Shown here in pieces: positions 35,263 through 46,894 of a DNA stretch of 64,000 nt (the stretch's first letter is position 1; every line of letters starts with the position of its first letter). A program made the position numbers and the translations under genes. A model generated the notes under the pieces. The model searched no databases, had not been told where the DNA came from, and saw nothing but the letters and a program-made list of their open reading frames with translations. The stretch is from Dactylis glomerata (Eukaryota; Streptophyta; Magnoliopsida; Poales; Poaceae): NCBI GenBank assembly GCA_007115705.1, contig QXEO01000382.1, positions 7,655,318 through 7,719,317 on the forward strand, written 5' to 3'.

Positions 35263-35388
35263 AGCATCACCTTCTGAAGTTTGGCTTTCTCCTATTGGTT
35301 CGATAAACCTTGGTTTCACAACTGAGGAAAGACTTGCTGATGTGCTTATCATACCTTCCTCTTGGGGTTCCCAACAAGCTGTACTTAC
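35263..35388 (+). repeat. 3' LTR of element Y, second piece
   Basis: Matches 22146-22264 of Y's 5' LTR and ends with gtacttac, where Copia W is inserted (target cttac). Confidence 0.85.
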
Positions 35389-37102
35389 TGTTGGAATTAT
35401 GCCCTAGAGGCAATAATAAAGATGTTATTATTATAATTCTTGTTCATGATAATGTTTATATTCCATGCTAGAATTGTATTAAGCGGAAACTTTAATACTT
35501 GTGTGGTTTATGAACAACACCGTGTCCCTAGTATGCCTCTATGGACTAGCTCATTGATTAATGATGGTTAAGGTTTCCTAACCATAGACATGAGTTGTCA
35601 ATTAATAATGAGATCATATCATTAGGAGAATGATGTGATGGACAGACCCAAATAAAGCAGAGCAATTAGATCGTGTCATCGTGTTCATCTTTGCGAAGCT
35701 TTTCTTATGTCAAGTATTGTATTCCTTAGACCATGAGATAATACAACTCCCTAGTATCGGAAGAAAGCTTTGAGGTCATCAAACGTCATCCTATGTGAGG
35801 GTGATAATAAAGGTGTCTCTTAGGTGATCGGAAAGTACTTGTTGGGCTGTATGTATCGAAATGGAATTTGTCCCTCCCAAGTCGGAGAGATATACTTCGG
35901 GCCCACTCGGTAATCGATATCAACACCGCTTGCAAGCATATGGTTAAGGAGTTAATCATGAAGTGATATCGGATTACGGAACGAGTAAAGTACTTGCTGT
36001 GAACGAGATTGAACTAGGTATGGCGATACCGACGATCAAATCTCGGGCAAGTAAAATATCGTGTGACGAAGGGAATACATATACGGGATTAATTGAATCC
36101 TGACATCGTGGTTCATCCGATATGATCATCGATGAATATGTGGGAGTCAATATGGGTTTCCAGATCCCGCTGTTGATTATTGATAGAAGATCATGTCTGC
36201 ATATTCTCGAACCCGTAGGGTCACACACTTAACGTGCATCGATGCTAGGATAGAATGGATAATTGGTTTATGAGTTTTAGTTCGGAGTCTCGGATGAGAT
36301 CCAGGACATAACGAGAGGTTCCGGAATGGTCCGGAGAATAAGATTCATATAAAGGAAAGCAGTTTTTGGATTCCGGAATCGTTTCGGAGTTTATCGGTAT
36401 TGTACCGGAAGGTTCCGGAGTGGGACCAACGTGGGCCCACTTGTCGGAGGCCTGCGTGGGCTTAAAGGGAAGTGCCCTGGCCACTTTGGGCCAGGCGCAC
36501 AAGGCCCTAAAGGCCCAGCCGGCCAGCCCTAAGGGAAACCCTAGGGGAACCTTCTAGAAGGGGGGGGGAAGACTTGCCCCCTACTCTTCCCCCTAGCCGC
36601 CGCCCTAGAGGCTTGGAGGAGGGGCCAAGGCAGCCGGCCTGCCCCCCATATAAGGGGGGCAGGGGCGCAGCCCCCTCCCCCTCCAACCCTAGCCGCCGGC
36701 CAACTGCTACCCCTCCACCTCTCTCTCTCGCGACTGTGCGTAGGCGAAGCCCTGCCGCAGAAACTCTCCACCATAAGCACCACGCCGTCGTGCTGCAGAT
36801 CCAATCTATCTCTCCACCATACTTGCTGGACCAAGGAAGGAGGAGACGTCGCTGCACCGTATGTGTGCATCTCTCGGAGGCGCCGCCACTTGCGGCGTAG
36901 GATCGGATCGGATCGCGGGGAGGAGACGGCTAGTACGACTACATCATCCACGTTCTGTTGAACGTTTCCGCTGTGCGATATCTTCAAGGGTATGAAGATC
37001 TCATCTACCTCTCTCGTTGATAACATCTCCTAGATTAGATCTTGGCTTTCTTGTTCGCATCCGTAGGAAATTTTTTGATTTACTATGCTGCGAAACCCTT
37101 CA
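35389..37102 (+). repeat. 5' LTR of Copia W
   Basis: 1714 bp, TGTTGGAATTATG ... GCGAAACCCTTCA. 'ccatataaggggggc' (about 36646-36660) is the likely TATA region, preceded by a G8 run and C-rich tracts. Lacks the ggttctagaa insertion of the 3' copy. Confidence 0.92.
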
Positions 37103-37103
37103 G

Positions 37104-37115
37104 TGGTATCAGAGC
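37104..37115 (+). other. Primer-binding site of Copia W
   Basis: TGGTATCAGAGC one base after the LTR end, the classic complement of plant initiator tRNA-Met. Confidence 0.92.
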
Positions 37116-38329
37116 TAGATCTATGCGTAGATGTGTTTCACGAGTTGAACGCAACATGCTTGTTGTGGGCGTTGATGTTTTCTGTTGCAAACCTCTTTGT
37201 TTTGTACTTCTTATGGCGCGGCATAGTGAGATCGAAGCGGTCCAGGCCAACTTTACGCGAGCTCGTTCGCGAGACCGGCTCCGCACTTGACGTGTGGCTT
37301 GTTCCATACATGCGGCTGGTGGATGCCAGTTTCTCTCACTATAGTAGTCATGAGATTTACAACGGATGTTAGCAACCATAATATCACCGTTGTGGCTTTT
37401 CGTAGGTAAGAATCGTTCTTAGCTTGTTACTCCCATAAGCCACGTAAAACATGCAACAACAAAGTAGAGGCGTCTAACTTGTTTTTGCAGGGAGTGTTTT
37501 GTGATATGGTATGGCCCAAGACATGATGTGTATGAATTGAGATGTATGCGATGATCATGTTTTGTAATCTTTCACGACTTGCATGTCGATGAGTTCACAA
37601 CCGGCAGGAGCCATATGGTTGTCTTTATAATTGTGTATGACCTGCGTGTCAACTTCTTATACGCCATGTAATAGCTTTACTTTATCGCTAAGTAGTTAGC
37701 AATAGTTGTAGTTGCTATTCGTGGTGGAGGCAATCATGGTGGAGTGATGGAGATCATGCCGGCGCGCACAAGATGGAGATCATGGCGCGGAGATTGGCTA
37801 TACCATGTCACATAAAATTATATGCATGTGATGTTTATCTTTTTATGTATCTTATTATGCTTAGATCGCGACGGTAGCATTACAAGATGATTCCTCACTT
37901 AAAGATCAAGATAAAATTGTGTTCTCCCCTCGTATGCGCCGTTGCGAAAGTTCGTCGTTTTCAAGCATCTCATGATGATCGGGTGCTATAAACTCTACGT
38001 TCACATACAACGGGTGCAAGCCAGTTTTGCACACGCGGAAATACTTGGGTTTGACTTGACGAGCCCAGCATGTACAGACATGGCCTCGGAACACACGAAC
38101 CGAAAGGTTAAACATGAGTCATATGAATGATATGATCGACACTTAGTTGTCCACCATTGAAACCACATCTCTTCTCGTGAAGATCGGATTAGGTGTGGTG
38201 AATTTGGATCATGTTCACTAAACAACTTGAGGGATGTTGAATTTAGTGGGAGTTCATCTAGTAATTTGATTAAGTTGAACTAGTTATCATGAACATAGTC
38301 TAAATTGTACTTGCAATGTTGTAGATCAA
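37116..38329 (+). other. Untranslated leader of Copia W
   Basis: 1.2 kb between the primer-binding site and the gag ATG with no long coding frame. Long leaders with packaging and dimerisation signals are known in BARE-like elements; no specific motif is claimed here. Confidence 0.6.
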
Positions 38330-41300
38330 ATGGCTAAGTCCAACTTCAACTTCAACGTGTTTGCTGAGAAAGAAAAGCTTAAGAACAATGGGTCTAACTT
38401 CACCAACTAGTTCCGCAATCTGAGAATCATTCTCGTTGGCGGACAAAAAGCCTATGTACTTGAGAAAGCGCTAGGTGACACCCCTGCTGCAACAGTGAAA
38501 ACTGAAGAACTTGCTGACTTCAATGCTCGCAGAGATGATTGTGATGCGATTATGAGTACCATGTTGTTTTCTATGGAACCAGAACTTCAAAATCGTTTTG
38601 AGAAGTACCGTGGGCCTTATGAGATTCTTGAGGAACTGAAAACCATGTTTTAGACTCAAGCCCGTTCTGAGATATATGAGATCTCTGAGAAGTTCTTTAA
38701 CTGCAAGATGGAGGAAGGGAGTTCCGTTAGTGAGCACGCCATTAAGATGTCGGGCTACACTCAACGCCTTGAGCAACTGGACTGCAAGATTCCAGAAGAG
38801 CTCAAGATTGACAGAGTTCTGCAATCACTCCCTCCTAGCTACAAAGGTTTTGTAGTTACTCATAATCAAATTGGATCCACCGATACGATCACTGAGCTCT
38901 TCGCTAAGCTTAAAGCTGCGGAGGTGGATATCAAGAAAGACAATCATGTGTTGATGGTCAACAAGACCACTAGCTTTAAGAAAGCTAAGGGTGCAAAGGG
39001 ATCCTTCAAGAAAGGCAGCGGCAAGCGCGTTGCCCCTGTTGAGAAGAAGCTCAAGTCTGGACCTAAGCCGGACACTGAGTGCTTCTATTGCAAGGACAAG
39101 GGTCACTGGAAGTGCAACTGTCCGAAGTACTTAGCGGACAAGAAGGCTGGCACCATTAAAGGTATATTTGATATACATGTTATTGATGTTTACCTTACTA
39201 GCGCTCGTTGTAGTGCCTGGGTATATGATACTGGTTCAGTTGCTAATATTTGTAACTCGAAATAGGAGCTACGAAATAGACGGCGGCTAGCAAGGGATGA
39301 GGTGACGATGCGCGTTGGCAATGGATCAAAAGTTGATGTGATGGCCGTCGGCACGCTCTCCTTAGTTTTACCTTCGGGATTAGTTTTAAACCTTAATAAA
39401 TGTTATTATGTGCCTGCGTTGAGCATGAACATTATATCTGGATCGTGTTTATTGCAAGACGATTATTCATTTAAATCTGAGAATAATGGTTGTTCTATTT
39501 ATATGAATAACATCTTTTATGGTCATGCACCTGTTGTGAATGGTTTATTTCTTCTGAATCTCGAAAGCAATGAAACGCACATCCATAACATTGAGGCTAA
39601 AAGATGCAAAGTAGATAGTGATAATCCAACTTATTTGTGGCACTGCCGTCTAGGTCATATTGGTGTAAAATGCATAAAGAAACTCCATTCTGATGGACTT
39701 TTGGAGTCTCTTGATTTTGAATCATTTGACACGTGCGAGCCGTGCCTCATGGGCAAGATGATCAAAACCCCGTTCTCCGGAATAATGGAGCGAGCAACAG
39801 ACTTATTGGAAATCATACATACCGATGTGTGCGGACCAATGAGTGTTTCGACGCGCGGTGGATATCGCTATTTTCTCACTTTTACTGATGACTTAAGTAG
39901 ATATGGGTATATCTATTTAATGAAACATAAATCTGAAATGTTTGAAAAGTTCAAAGAATTTTAGAACGAAGTGGAAAACCATCGTAATAGGAAAATTAAA
40001 TTTCTGCGATCCGATCGTGGAGGTGAGTATTTGAGTTATGATTTTCTCACGCATCTTAAAGCAAGCGGAATCGTTTCGCAACTCACGCCACCCGGAACAC
40101 CACAGCGCAATGGTGTGTCTGAACGCCGGAATCGAACTCTATTAGATATGGTGTGATCAATGATGTCTCTTACAGATTTGCCGTTATCATTTTGGGGTTA
40201 TGCATTAGAAACCGCTGCATTCACTTTAAATAGGGCACCATCTAAATCCGTTGAGACGACACCGTATGAACTATGGTTTGGTGCTAAACCTAAGTTGTCG
40301 TTTCTTAAAGTTTGGGGATGCGAAGCTTACGTCAAGAAGTTGATGCCGGACAAGCTCGAACCCAAAGCGGAGAAATGCGTCTTCATAGGATACCCTAAGG
40401 AAACGATTGGGTATACCTTGTACCACAGATCCGAAGGCAAAGTCTTTGTTGCTAAGAACGGATCCTTTCTTGAGAAGAAGTTTCTCTCGAAAGAAGTGAG
40501 TGGGAGGAAGGTAGAGCTAGACGAGGTTATTGAACCTTCTCTCGAGTTGGAGAGTAGCACAGCACCTGAAGTTGTTCTGGTGCCGTCTGCACCAACAAGA
40601 GAGGAAGCTAATGATGAGGATCATGAAACTTCGAACGATGCTACTACTGAACTTTGCAGGTCGACAAGGTCGCGTGCCACTCCTGAATGGTACGGCAACC
40701 CTGTCTTAACCGTCTTGTTGTTAGACAACAGTGAACCTGCGAACTATGAGGAAGCAATGATGAGCCCAGACTCTGAGAAATGGCTAGAGGCCATGAAATC
40801 CGAATTGGGATCCATGAGCGAAAACCAAGTATGGACTTTGGTGGACCCTCCTAGCGACCGTAAGGCCATTGAGTGCAAATGGATTTCCAAGAAGAAAACG
40901 GACACGGATGGTAATGTTACTGTCTATAAAGCTCGGCTTGTCGCAAAAGGTTTTCGGCAAGTTCAAGGTGTTGACTACGATGAGACTTTCTCTCCCGTAG
41001 CGATGTTTAAGTCCATTCGGATTTTATTAGCAATTGCTGCGTTTCATGATTATGAAATATGGCAGATGGATGTCAAGACTGCGTTCCTCAATGGCAACAT
41101 TGATGAAGAGTTGTATATGATGCAGCCCGAAGGTTTTGTCGATCCTGAGGATGCTAATAAGGTGTGCAAACTTCAGCGTTCCATTTATGGACTGAAGCAA
41201 GCATCTCGGAGTTGGAACCTTCGTTTTGATCAAGTGATCAAGAGTTTTGGATTTGTTCCAAATTGCTACGCAGCTTGTATCTACAAGAAAGTGAGTGGGA

Positions 41301-42313
41301 GCTCGCTGACATTTTTAGTACTATATGTGGATGACATATTGATTATTGGAAATGACATCGGTATGCTTAACGATGTGAAGAGTTATTTGAATAAATGTTT
41401 TTCAATGAAAGACCTAGGAGAAGCTGTTTATATATTAGGCATCAAAATCTATAGAGATAGAGAAAGACGCCTAATAGCTTTAAGCCAAAGTACATACTTG
41501 GACAAAGTTCTGAAAAGGTTCAGAATGGATAAAGCAAAGAAAGGTTCATTGCCCATGTTGTCAGGTAAGATATTGAGCAAGGCTCAGTGTCCAGCTACGG
41601 TAAAAGATAGAGATACTATGAGCAAAGTGCCATATGCCTCGGCCATAGCTTCTATCATGTATGCCATGCTGTGTACTAGACCGGATGTGTCCAATGCTCT
41701 TAGTTTGACGAGCAGATACCAAAGTGATCCAGGAGTGGAACACTGGACAGCCGTAAAGAACATCCTAAAGTATTTAAATAGGACTAAAGAAATGTTCTTG
41801 GTCTATGGAGGTGATGAGGAGCTCGTCGTAAAAGGTTACGTCGACGCTAGTTTCGACACCGACCCGGATGATTCTAAATCTCAGACAGGATACGTTTATA
41901 TTTTGAATGGTGGAGCTGTGAGCTGGAGAAGCTGCAAGCAAAGCGTGATCGCGGGATCTACAACAGAAGTGGAATACATGGCTGCTTCGGAAGCGTCAAG
42001 TGAAGGAGTTTGGATCAGGAACTTCATCACTGAGCTTGGTGTGGTTCCAAATGCCTTGGACCCACTGGAGATATTGTGTGACAACACTGGCGCCATAGCA
42101 CTGGCTAAGGAACCAAGATATCATCCAAAGACCAAGCACATCAACCGCCGTTTCCATATAATTTGAGATTATATATCAGATGGAGATATGAAGATTAGCA
42201 AAGTACATACGGATCTGAATGTCGCAGATCCGTTGACTAAACCTCTTCCACGAGCAAAACATGATCAGCACCTTAATGCCATGGGTGTTAGATTGTTGCC
42301 AGATGTAAACTAG
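38330..42313 (+). pseudogene. gag-pol: gag-pol of Copia W: full-length frame with six premature stops
   Basis: 1328 codons from ATG 38330 to TAG 42311-42313, with no frameshift. Domains in order: Gag (38330-39050), CCHC knuckle CFYCKDKGHWKCNC (about 39080-39121), protease (WVYDTGS, 39217-39237), and the pre-integrase knuckle WHCRLGH (39639). Next come integrase (DVCGPMSVSTRGGYRYF, then SDRGGEY and PQRNGVSERRN) and reverse transcriptase (MDVKTAFLNG; YVDDILIIGN at about 41325-41354). RNase H ends the frame (GYVDASFDTDP, DNTGAIALAKEP). In-frame stops are at 38408, 38651, 39263, 39962, 40154 and 42164. Each replaces a Trp, Gln or Arg expected from the family, as C-to-T or G-to-A changes. Confidence 0.93.
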
Positions 42314-42331
42314 ATTGTTGACTCTAGTGCA

Positions 42332-42341
42332 AGTGGGAGAC
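42332..42341 (+). other. Polypurine tract of Copia W
   Basis: aagtgggagac ends directly before the 3' LTR; it would prime plus-strand synthesis. Confidence 0.8.
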
Positions 42342-44071
42342 TGTTGGAATTATGCCCTAGAGGCAATAATAAAGATGTTATTATTATAATTCTTGTTCAT
42401 GATAATGTTTATATTCCATGCTAGAATTGTATTAAGCGGAAACTTTAATACTTGTGTGGTTTATGAACAACACCGTGTCCCTAGTACGCCTCTATGGACT
42501 AGCTCATTGATTAATGATGGTTAAGGTTTCCTAACCATAGACATGAGTTGTCAATTAATAATGAGATCATATCATTAGGAGAATGATGTGATGGACAGAC
42601 CCAAATAAAGCAGAGCAATTAGATCGTGTCATCGTGTTCATCTTTTCGAAGCTTTTCTTATGTCAAGTATTGTATTCCTTAGACCATGAGATAATACAAC
42701 TCCCTAGTATCGGAAGAAAGCTTTGAGGTCATCAAACGTCATCCTATGTGAGGGTGATAATAAAGGTGTCTCTCGGGTGATCGGAAAGTACTTGTTGGGC
42801 TGTATGTATCGAGATGGAATTTGTCCCTCCCAAGTCGGAGAGATATACTTCGGGCCCACTCGGTAATCGATGTCAACACCGCTTGCAAGCATATGGTTAA
42901 GGAGTTAATCATGAAGTGATATCGGATTACGGAACGAGTAAAGTACTTGCTGTGAACGAGATTGAACTAGGTATGGCGATACCGACGATCAAATCTCGGG
43001 CAAGTAAAATATCGTGTGACGAAGGGAATACATATACGGGATTAATTGAATCCTGACATCGTGGTTCATCCGATATGATCATCGATGAATATGTGGGAGT
43101 CAATATGGGTTTCCAGATCCCGCTGTTGATTATTGATAGAAGATCATGTCTGCATATTCTCGAACCCGTAGGGTCACACACTTAACGTGCATCGCCGCTA
43201 GGATAGAATGGATAATTGGTTTATGAGTTTTAGTTCGGAGTCTCGGATGAGATCCAGGACATCACGAGAGGTTCCGGAATGGTCCGGAGAATAAGATTCA
43301 TATAAAGGAAAGCAGTTTTTGGATTCCGGAATCGTTTCGGAGTTTATCGGTATTGTACCGGAAGGTTCTAGAAGGTTCCGGAGTGGGACCAACGTGGGCC
43401 CACTTGTCGGAGGCCTGCGTGGGCTTAAAGGGAAGTGCCCTGGCCACTTTGGGCCAGGCGCACAAGGCCCTAAAGGCCCAGCCGGCCAGCCCTAGGGGAA
43501 ACCCTAGGGGAACCTTCCAGAAGGGGGGGGGGGGGAAGACTTGCCCCCTACTCTTCCCCCCTAGCCGCCGCCCTAGAAGCTTGGAGGAGGGGCCAAGGCA
43601 GCCGACCTGCCCCCCATATAAGGGGGCAGGGGCGCAGCCCCCTCCCACTCCAACCCTAGCCGCCGGCCAACTGCTGCCCCTCCACCTCTCTCTCTCTCGC
43701 GACTGTGCGTAGGCGAAGCCCTGCCGCAGAAACTCTCCACCATAAGCACCACGCCGTCGTGCTGCAGATCCAATCTATCTCTCCACCATACTTGCTGGAC
43801 CAAGGAAGGAGGAGACGTCGCTGCACCGTACATGTGCATCTCTCAGAGGCGCCGCCACTTGCGGCGTAGGATCGGATCGGATCGCGGGGAGGAGACGGCT
43901 AGTACGACTACATCATCCACGTTCTGTTGAACGTTTCCGCTGTGCCATATCTTCAAGGGTATGAAGATCTCATCTACCTCTCTCGTTGATTACATCTCCT
44001 ATATTAGATCTTGGCTTTCTTGTTCGCATCCGTAGGAATTTTTTTGATTTACTATGATGCGAAACCCTTCA
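42342..44071 (+). repeat. 3' LTR of Copia W
   Basis: 1730 bp. Differs from the 5' LTR by about two dozen substitutions, small changes in G/C homopolymers, and an extra ggttctagaa after 'gtaccggaa' that looks like a slipped copy of the adjacent aggttccgga. Confidence 0.92.
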
Positions 44072-44090
44072 CTTACAAGCCATCAGATTT

Positions 44091-46550
44091 CACCACCCGA
44101 AACAGCGGTGTCTCCAACCAGGTACACCAAGTATGCGTCATCATAACTGAAGCAGCAGAAGACGACAATGGTGTGGACAACACGGTTGTCAACACACAGG
44201 GTGGCAACCCAAAGAATAACCAAAGGAAGGAGAAGGAACGAGTATATGTCTCGGCCGGAGAGTGCAGAATAATAATGTTAGCAATCAATCACAACACGAG
44301 AATACCCAAAGATTCAAGAAGAGAAGTTCTAATGGGATACCAATATGCTTTGCATCAACACAAAAAAAAGTTATTAGAAGAAAAGGGCGAGCTAAGGAGA
44401 AGCCAAGAGAACAACAGTGCATCGAGTAGACCACACTGGGCGGAATACAATGAAACGTCAGAATCCAGCAAAGAAAGGGATTGTGAGCCAAAACACAATA
44501 GGAAAAGGACAGAATGGCCTAGGAAAGAGGACCACACAAGGAGCATCAACACATTGTCATTAGATGAAGAGGAGGACTTCATACAAGAAACGCCAGAAGC
44601 AGCCCTGGTGGCAGCACAAGCATATCTATTAACCACACAACCGGAACCTGGAGATCCACGGGAGCACATGCACCAAGCGGACATATAAAGCCTTAGACTA
44701 GTGGGAGATGAGTTAAAGCAAAAATCTCCAGGAAGGGAATCAACACATCACGAGCATACAGGAAAAAGAAGCCGAAAGTTCCAATCTCCGCAAACCCGAA
44801 AAACCAATTCACACGGCAGGGAAAACCATGAAGCACGAAGGGAGGATGCAAGGAATATCATCACACAAGCCAGGGTGAACAAATCACGCTACGCGTGGGA
44901 TGAAGAAAACTATAAGGACGAAGAAAAGGAAATGGGCGCGCTATGCTTTACCCGAAGGGTTCGCAGAACGCGGGTACCCAAAGGATTCAAACTACCACAT
45001 GACCAGCAAAAATATGATGGGTCGCAAGAACCCAAGTTGTGGTTATCAGATTATCTTCAGGCAGTACAAATACTCGGAGGATCAAGAGCAACAACGATGC
45101 AAAGCTTGCAGCTACACATCATCGGCGCAGCACGGTCTTGGTTAAGCACGCTACTCGACGATTCCATCGGAAGCTGGGGCGAGCTAGAAAATCAATTCAC
45201 AAGAAATATCTGGTCAATGTACAAATGACCAGCGTCAATAGAAGAAGTCAAATCCTGTATGCAGAAAAATGGCGAAACGTTGCATTCATATATACAACGG
45301 TGGAGTATAATAAAAAAACTCAGCAGAAAACGTCTCCGACGAGCGAGCAGTAGATGCCTTTGCATTTGGCCTTCGCCGTTCGGATCTCGTTGAAGAGTTG
45401 GGAAGAACAAAGCCTAGAACGGTATCAGAACTAATGGAAATAGCAAATAGATTCGCAGATGAAGAAGACGCTTATCATAGCAAAAGAGCACGTTCGCCCG
45501 AGTATGACAGATCAAGCAGACAACGCATCAGAGGCGCAGATCTCACAACGAGGATGACCACACCATGCGTAACCAAGTAACCGCAGGGTACAAGAGAAGA
45601 GACGGAGAAGGAGATGAGCAAGAGAATGACGGGTATCATAAAAAGACAACTCCAGACATGATAGGTCCAAATATTTTGACCCATCAGTGGAGGACATCCT
45701 TCACGGACCTTGCCGCATCCACTATGTGTATCTAGACGGCAAGAGGGTTTCCAATCATCTGATGAGAGATTGCAGAACATTTTTAAAACTCCAAGAAGCC
45801 ATGGAACTAAGCCAAGGAGCAAAGCTAGGGTGCACGACATATGACAGGACAACCACAGATCAAGGATATCAAATACAAAGCAGCACATCTATCCCCAATC
45901 AAAGGTGTACATATCTGCAATGATCCAGCCTGTCCCAAAGTCCAAAAAGGAGCAGAAAAGTAAATCGAGGCAGTAAATTTAGCAATATCATCATCACTGG
46001 CCACCACAGAGTACCTACGATGGTCAGACCAAACAGTTAGGTTCAGCAGAGAAGACCACCCGAGAAAAGTACCGAGGCCAGGGCATGCGCCAATGCCGTT
46101 AAAGGCGCAAATTGGAGGATACGACATAGGACGAGTATTCATGGATGCTGGCAGTGGTATAAACCTAATATATGTGAGAACCTTGAAGGCAATGAACATA
46201 TCACTGGAATGGTTGCAGCCAACAGATTTCTCTTTCCACGGGATAGTACCAGGAAGTGCAAACCACCCACTAGGGAAAATCGAACTTGACGTTTGCTTCG
46301 GCAATAGCGGCAACTTCCGAAGAGAAAAGTTGGAATTCAAAGTCATGGACTGGCCCTCACAATACCACACAATCCTAGGATGACCAGCGTTCACACGATT
46401 CATGGCAGTCCCCCATTACGCATACCTTGCGCTCAAAATCCCAGGACGTAAAGGAGTCATCACTTGAAAGGGAGCTTTGAAGTATTGAACACTCGCGATA
46501 AGGAATTCAACAGAATGGCACAAACCTTCGGCATGATAGCAGAATACGCA
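44091..46550 (+). pseudogene. gag-pr: gag-protease remnants of element X
   Basis: Continuation of X after element Y. Pieces: 44110-44688 (ALVAAQAYLLTT, DPREHMHQA), 44701-45228 (GFKLPHDQQKYDGSQEP, GAARSWLSTL; ends in TGA where relatives have Arg), 45400-45580 (VSELMEIANRFADEEDAYHS) and 45687-45923 (GPCRIHYVYLDGKRVS). The protease is 46093-46383 (FMDAGSGINLIY, DWPSQYHTILG, then TGA). Each block aligns with element B. Frameshifts and stops make it non-functional. After the protease a short stretch corresponds to the entry of the reverse transcriptase region. Confidence 0.8.
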
Positions 46551-46826
46551 TGACTCAAAGGGGAAACTGATCATAATGTACTACCTGACGTATGTCGATC
46601 CCTACCAGATCAGGCTTTCGATGCAACACAAGACTCCAAGAAAGTTCAGGTTCATCCCACGGACCCAACAAAAACAACCTCCATCGCAGTAAACTTGGAT
46701 CCCAGATAGGAAAGCGCGCTCGTCGAGTTCCTCCGTGAGCGCTGGGAAATCTTCGCCTGGTGTCCTTCAGATATGCTAGGATTCCTAGGGAACTCGTCGA
46801 GCACGCACTCAATGTGAGCACACACT

Positions 46827-46894
46827 CATCCGACGCCCTCTTCCCCCAATCCTAAGTCCTTCATCTAGGACATTTGCCGAGTTAAACCTCGTCA
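46827..46894 (+). repeat. Truncated 3' LTR of element X
   Basis: About 68 bp matching the last part of the 5' LTR (20327-20396), through 'gacgccctcttccccc' and 'aacctcgtca'. The rest of the LTR and most of pol are deleted between the polymerase start and this point. Confidence 0.75.

Larger units (their letters stand above)
35389..44071 (+). mobile_element. Copia LTR retrotransposon W, Angela/BARE-like, nearly complete
   Basis: TG...CA ends with target duplication cttac (35384-35388 and 44072-44076). LTRs 35389-37102 and 42342-44071, primer-binding site, one gag-pol frame 38330-42313, and a purine tract before the 3' LTR. The LTR start TGTTGGAATTATGCCCTAG is that of the Angela/BARE/WIS group of Triticeae. 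The LTRs differ at roughly two dozen positions by eye (about 1.4%) plus a 10-bp indel. At the often-used grass rate of 1.3e-8 per site per year this means about half a million years, the youngest insertion here that can be dated. Confidence 0.93.
20726..44085 (+). mobile_element. LTR retrotransposon Y (non-autonomous), containing Z, a solo LTR and W
   Basis: Exact 5-bp target duplication gattt on both sides (20721-20725, 44086-44090) and TG...CA ends. 5' LTR 20726-22274. Short leader 22275-22312 with primer-binding site, interrupted by element Z (22313-28557), then an ORF (28704-29297) and a 3' untranslated region to 32169. The 3' LTR is in three pieces: 32170-33668, 35263-35388 and 44072-44085 (allowing for duplicated target bases). 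It is cut by a solo LTR and by Copia W. Without its passengers Y would be about 7 kb. It has no pol domains. Confidence 0.85.
20054..46894 (+). mobile_element. Gypsy-type LTR retrotransposon X (internally deleted), hosting element Y
   Basis: Inserted into the LINE with 5-bp flanks gggag (20049-20053) and gggac (46895-46899), one mutation apart. Removing X restores the LINE frame. Layout: 5' LTR 20054-20396, primer-binding site 20399-20416, gag start, then element Y (20726-44085), then gag and protease remnants, then a piece resembling the start of the reverse transcriptase region (LVEFLRERWEIFAWCPSDML), then only the last 68 bp or so of a 3' LTR. Most of pol and most of the 3' LTR are deleted. 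Same family as B. Confidence 0.8.

Noticed and set aside
36507..36900. Frames in the GC-rich part of Copia W's LTRs
   Set aside because: Present in both LTRs but broken by homopolymer length differences; LTR leader, not a gene.
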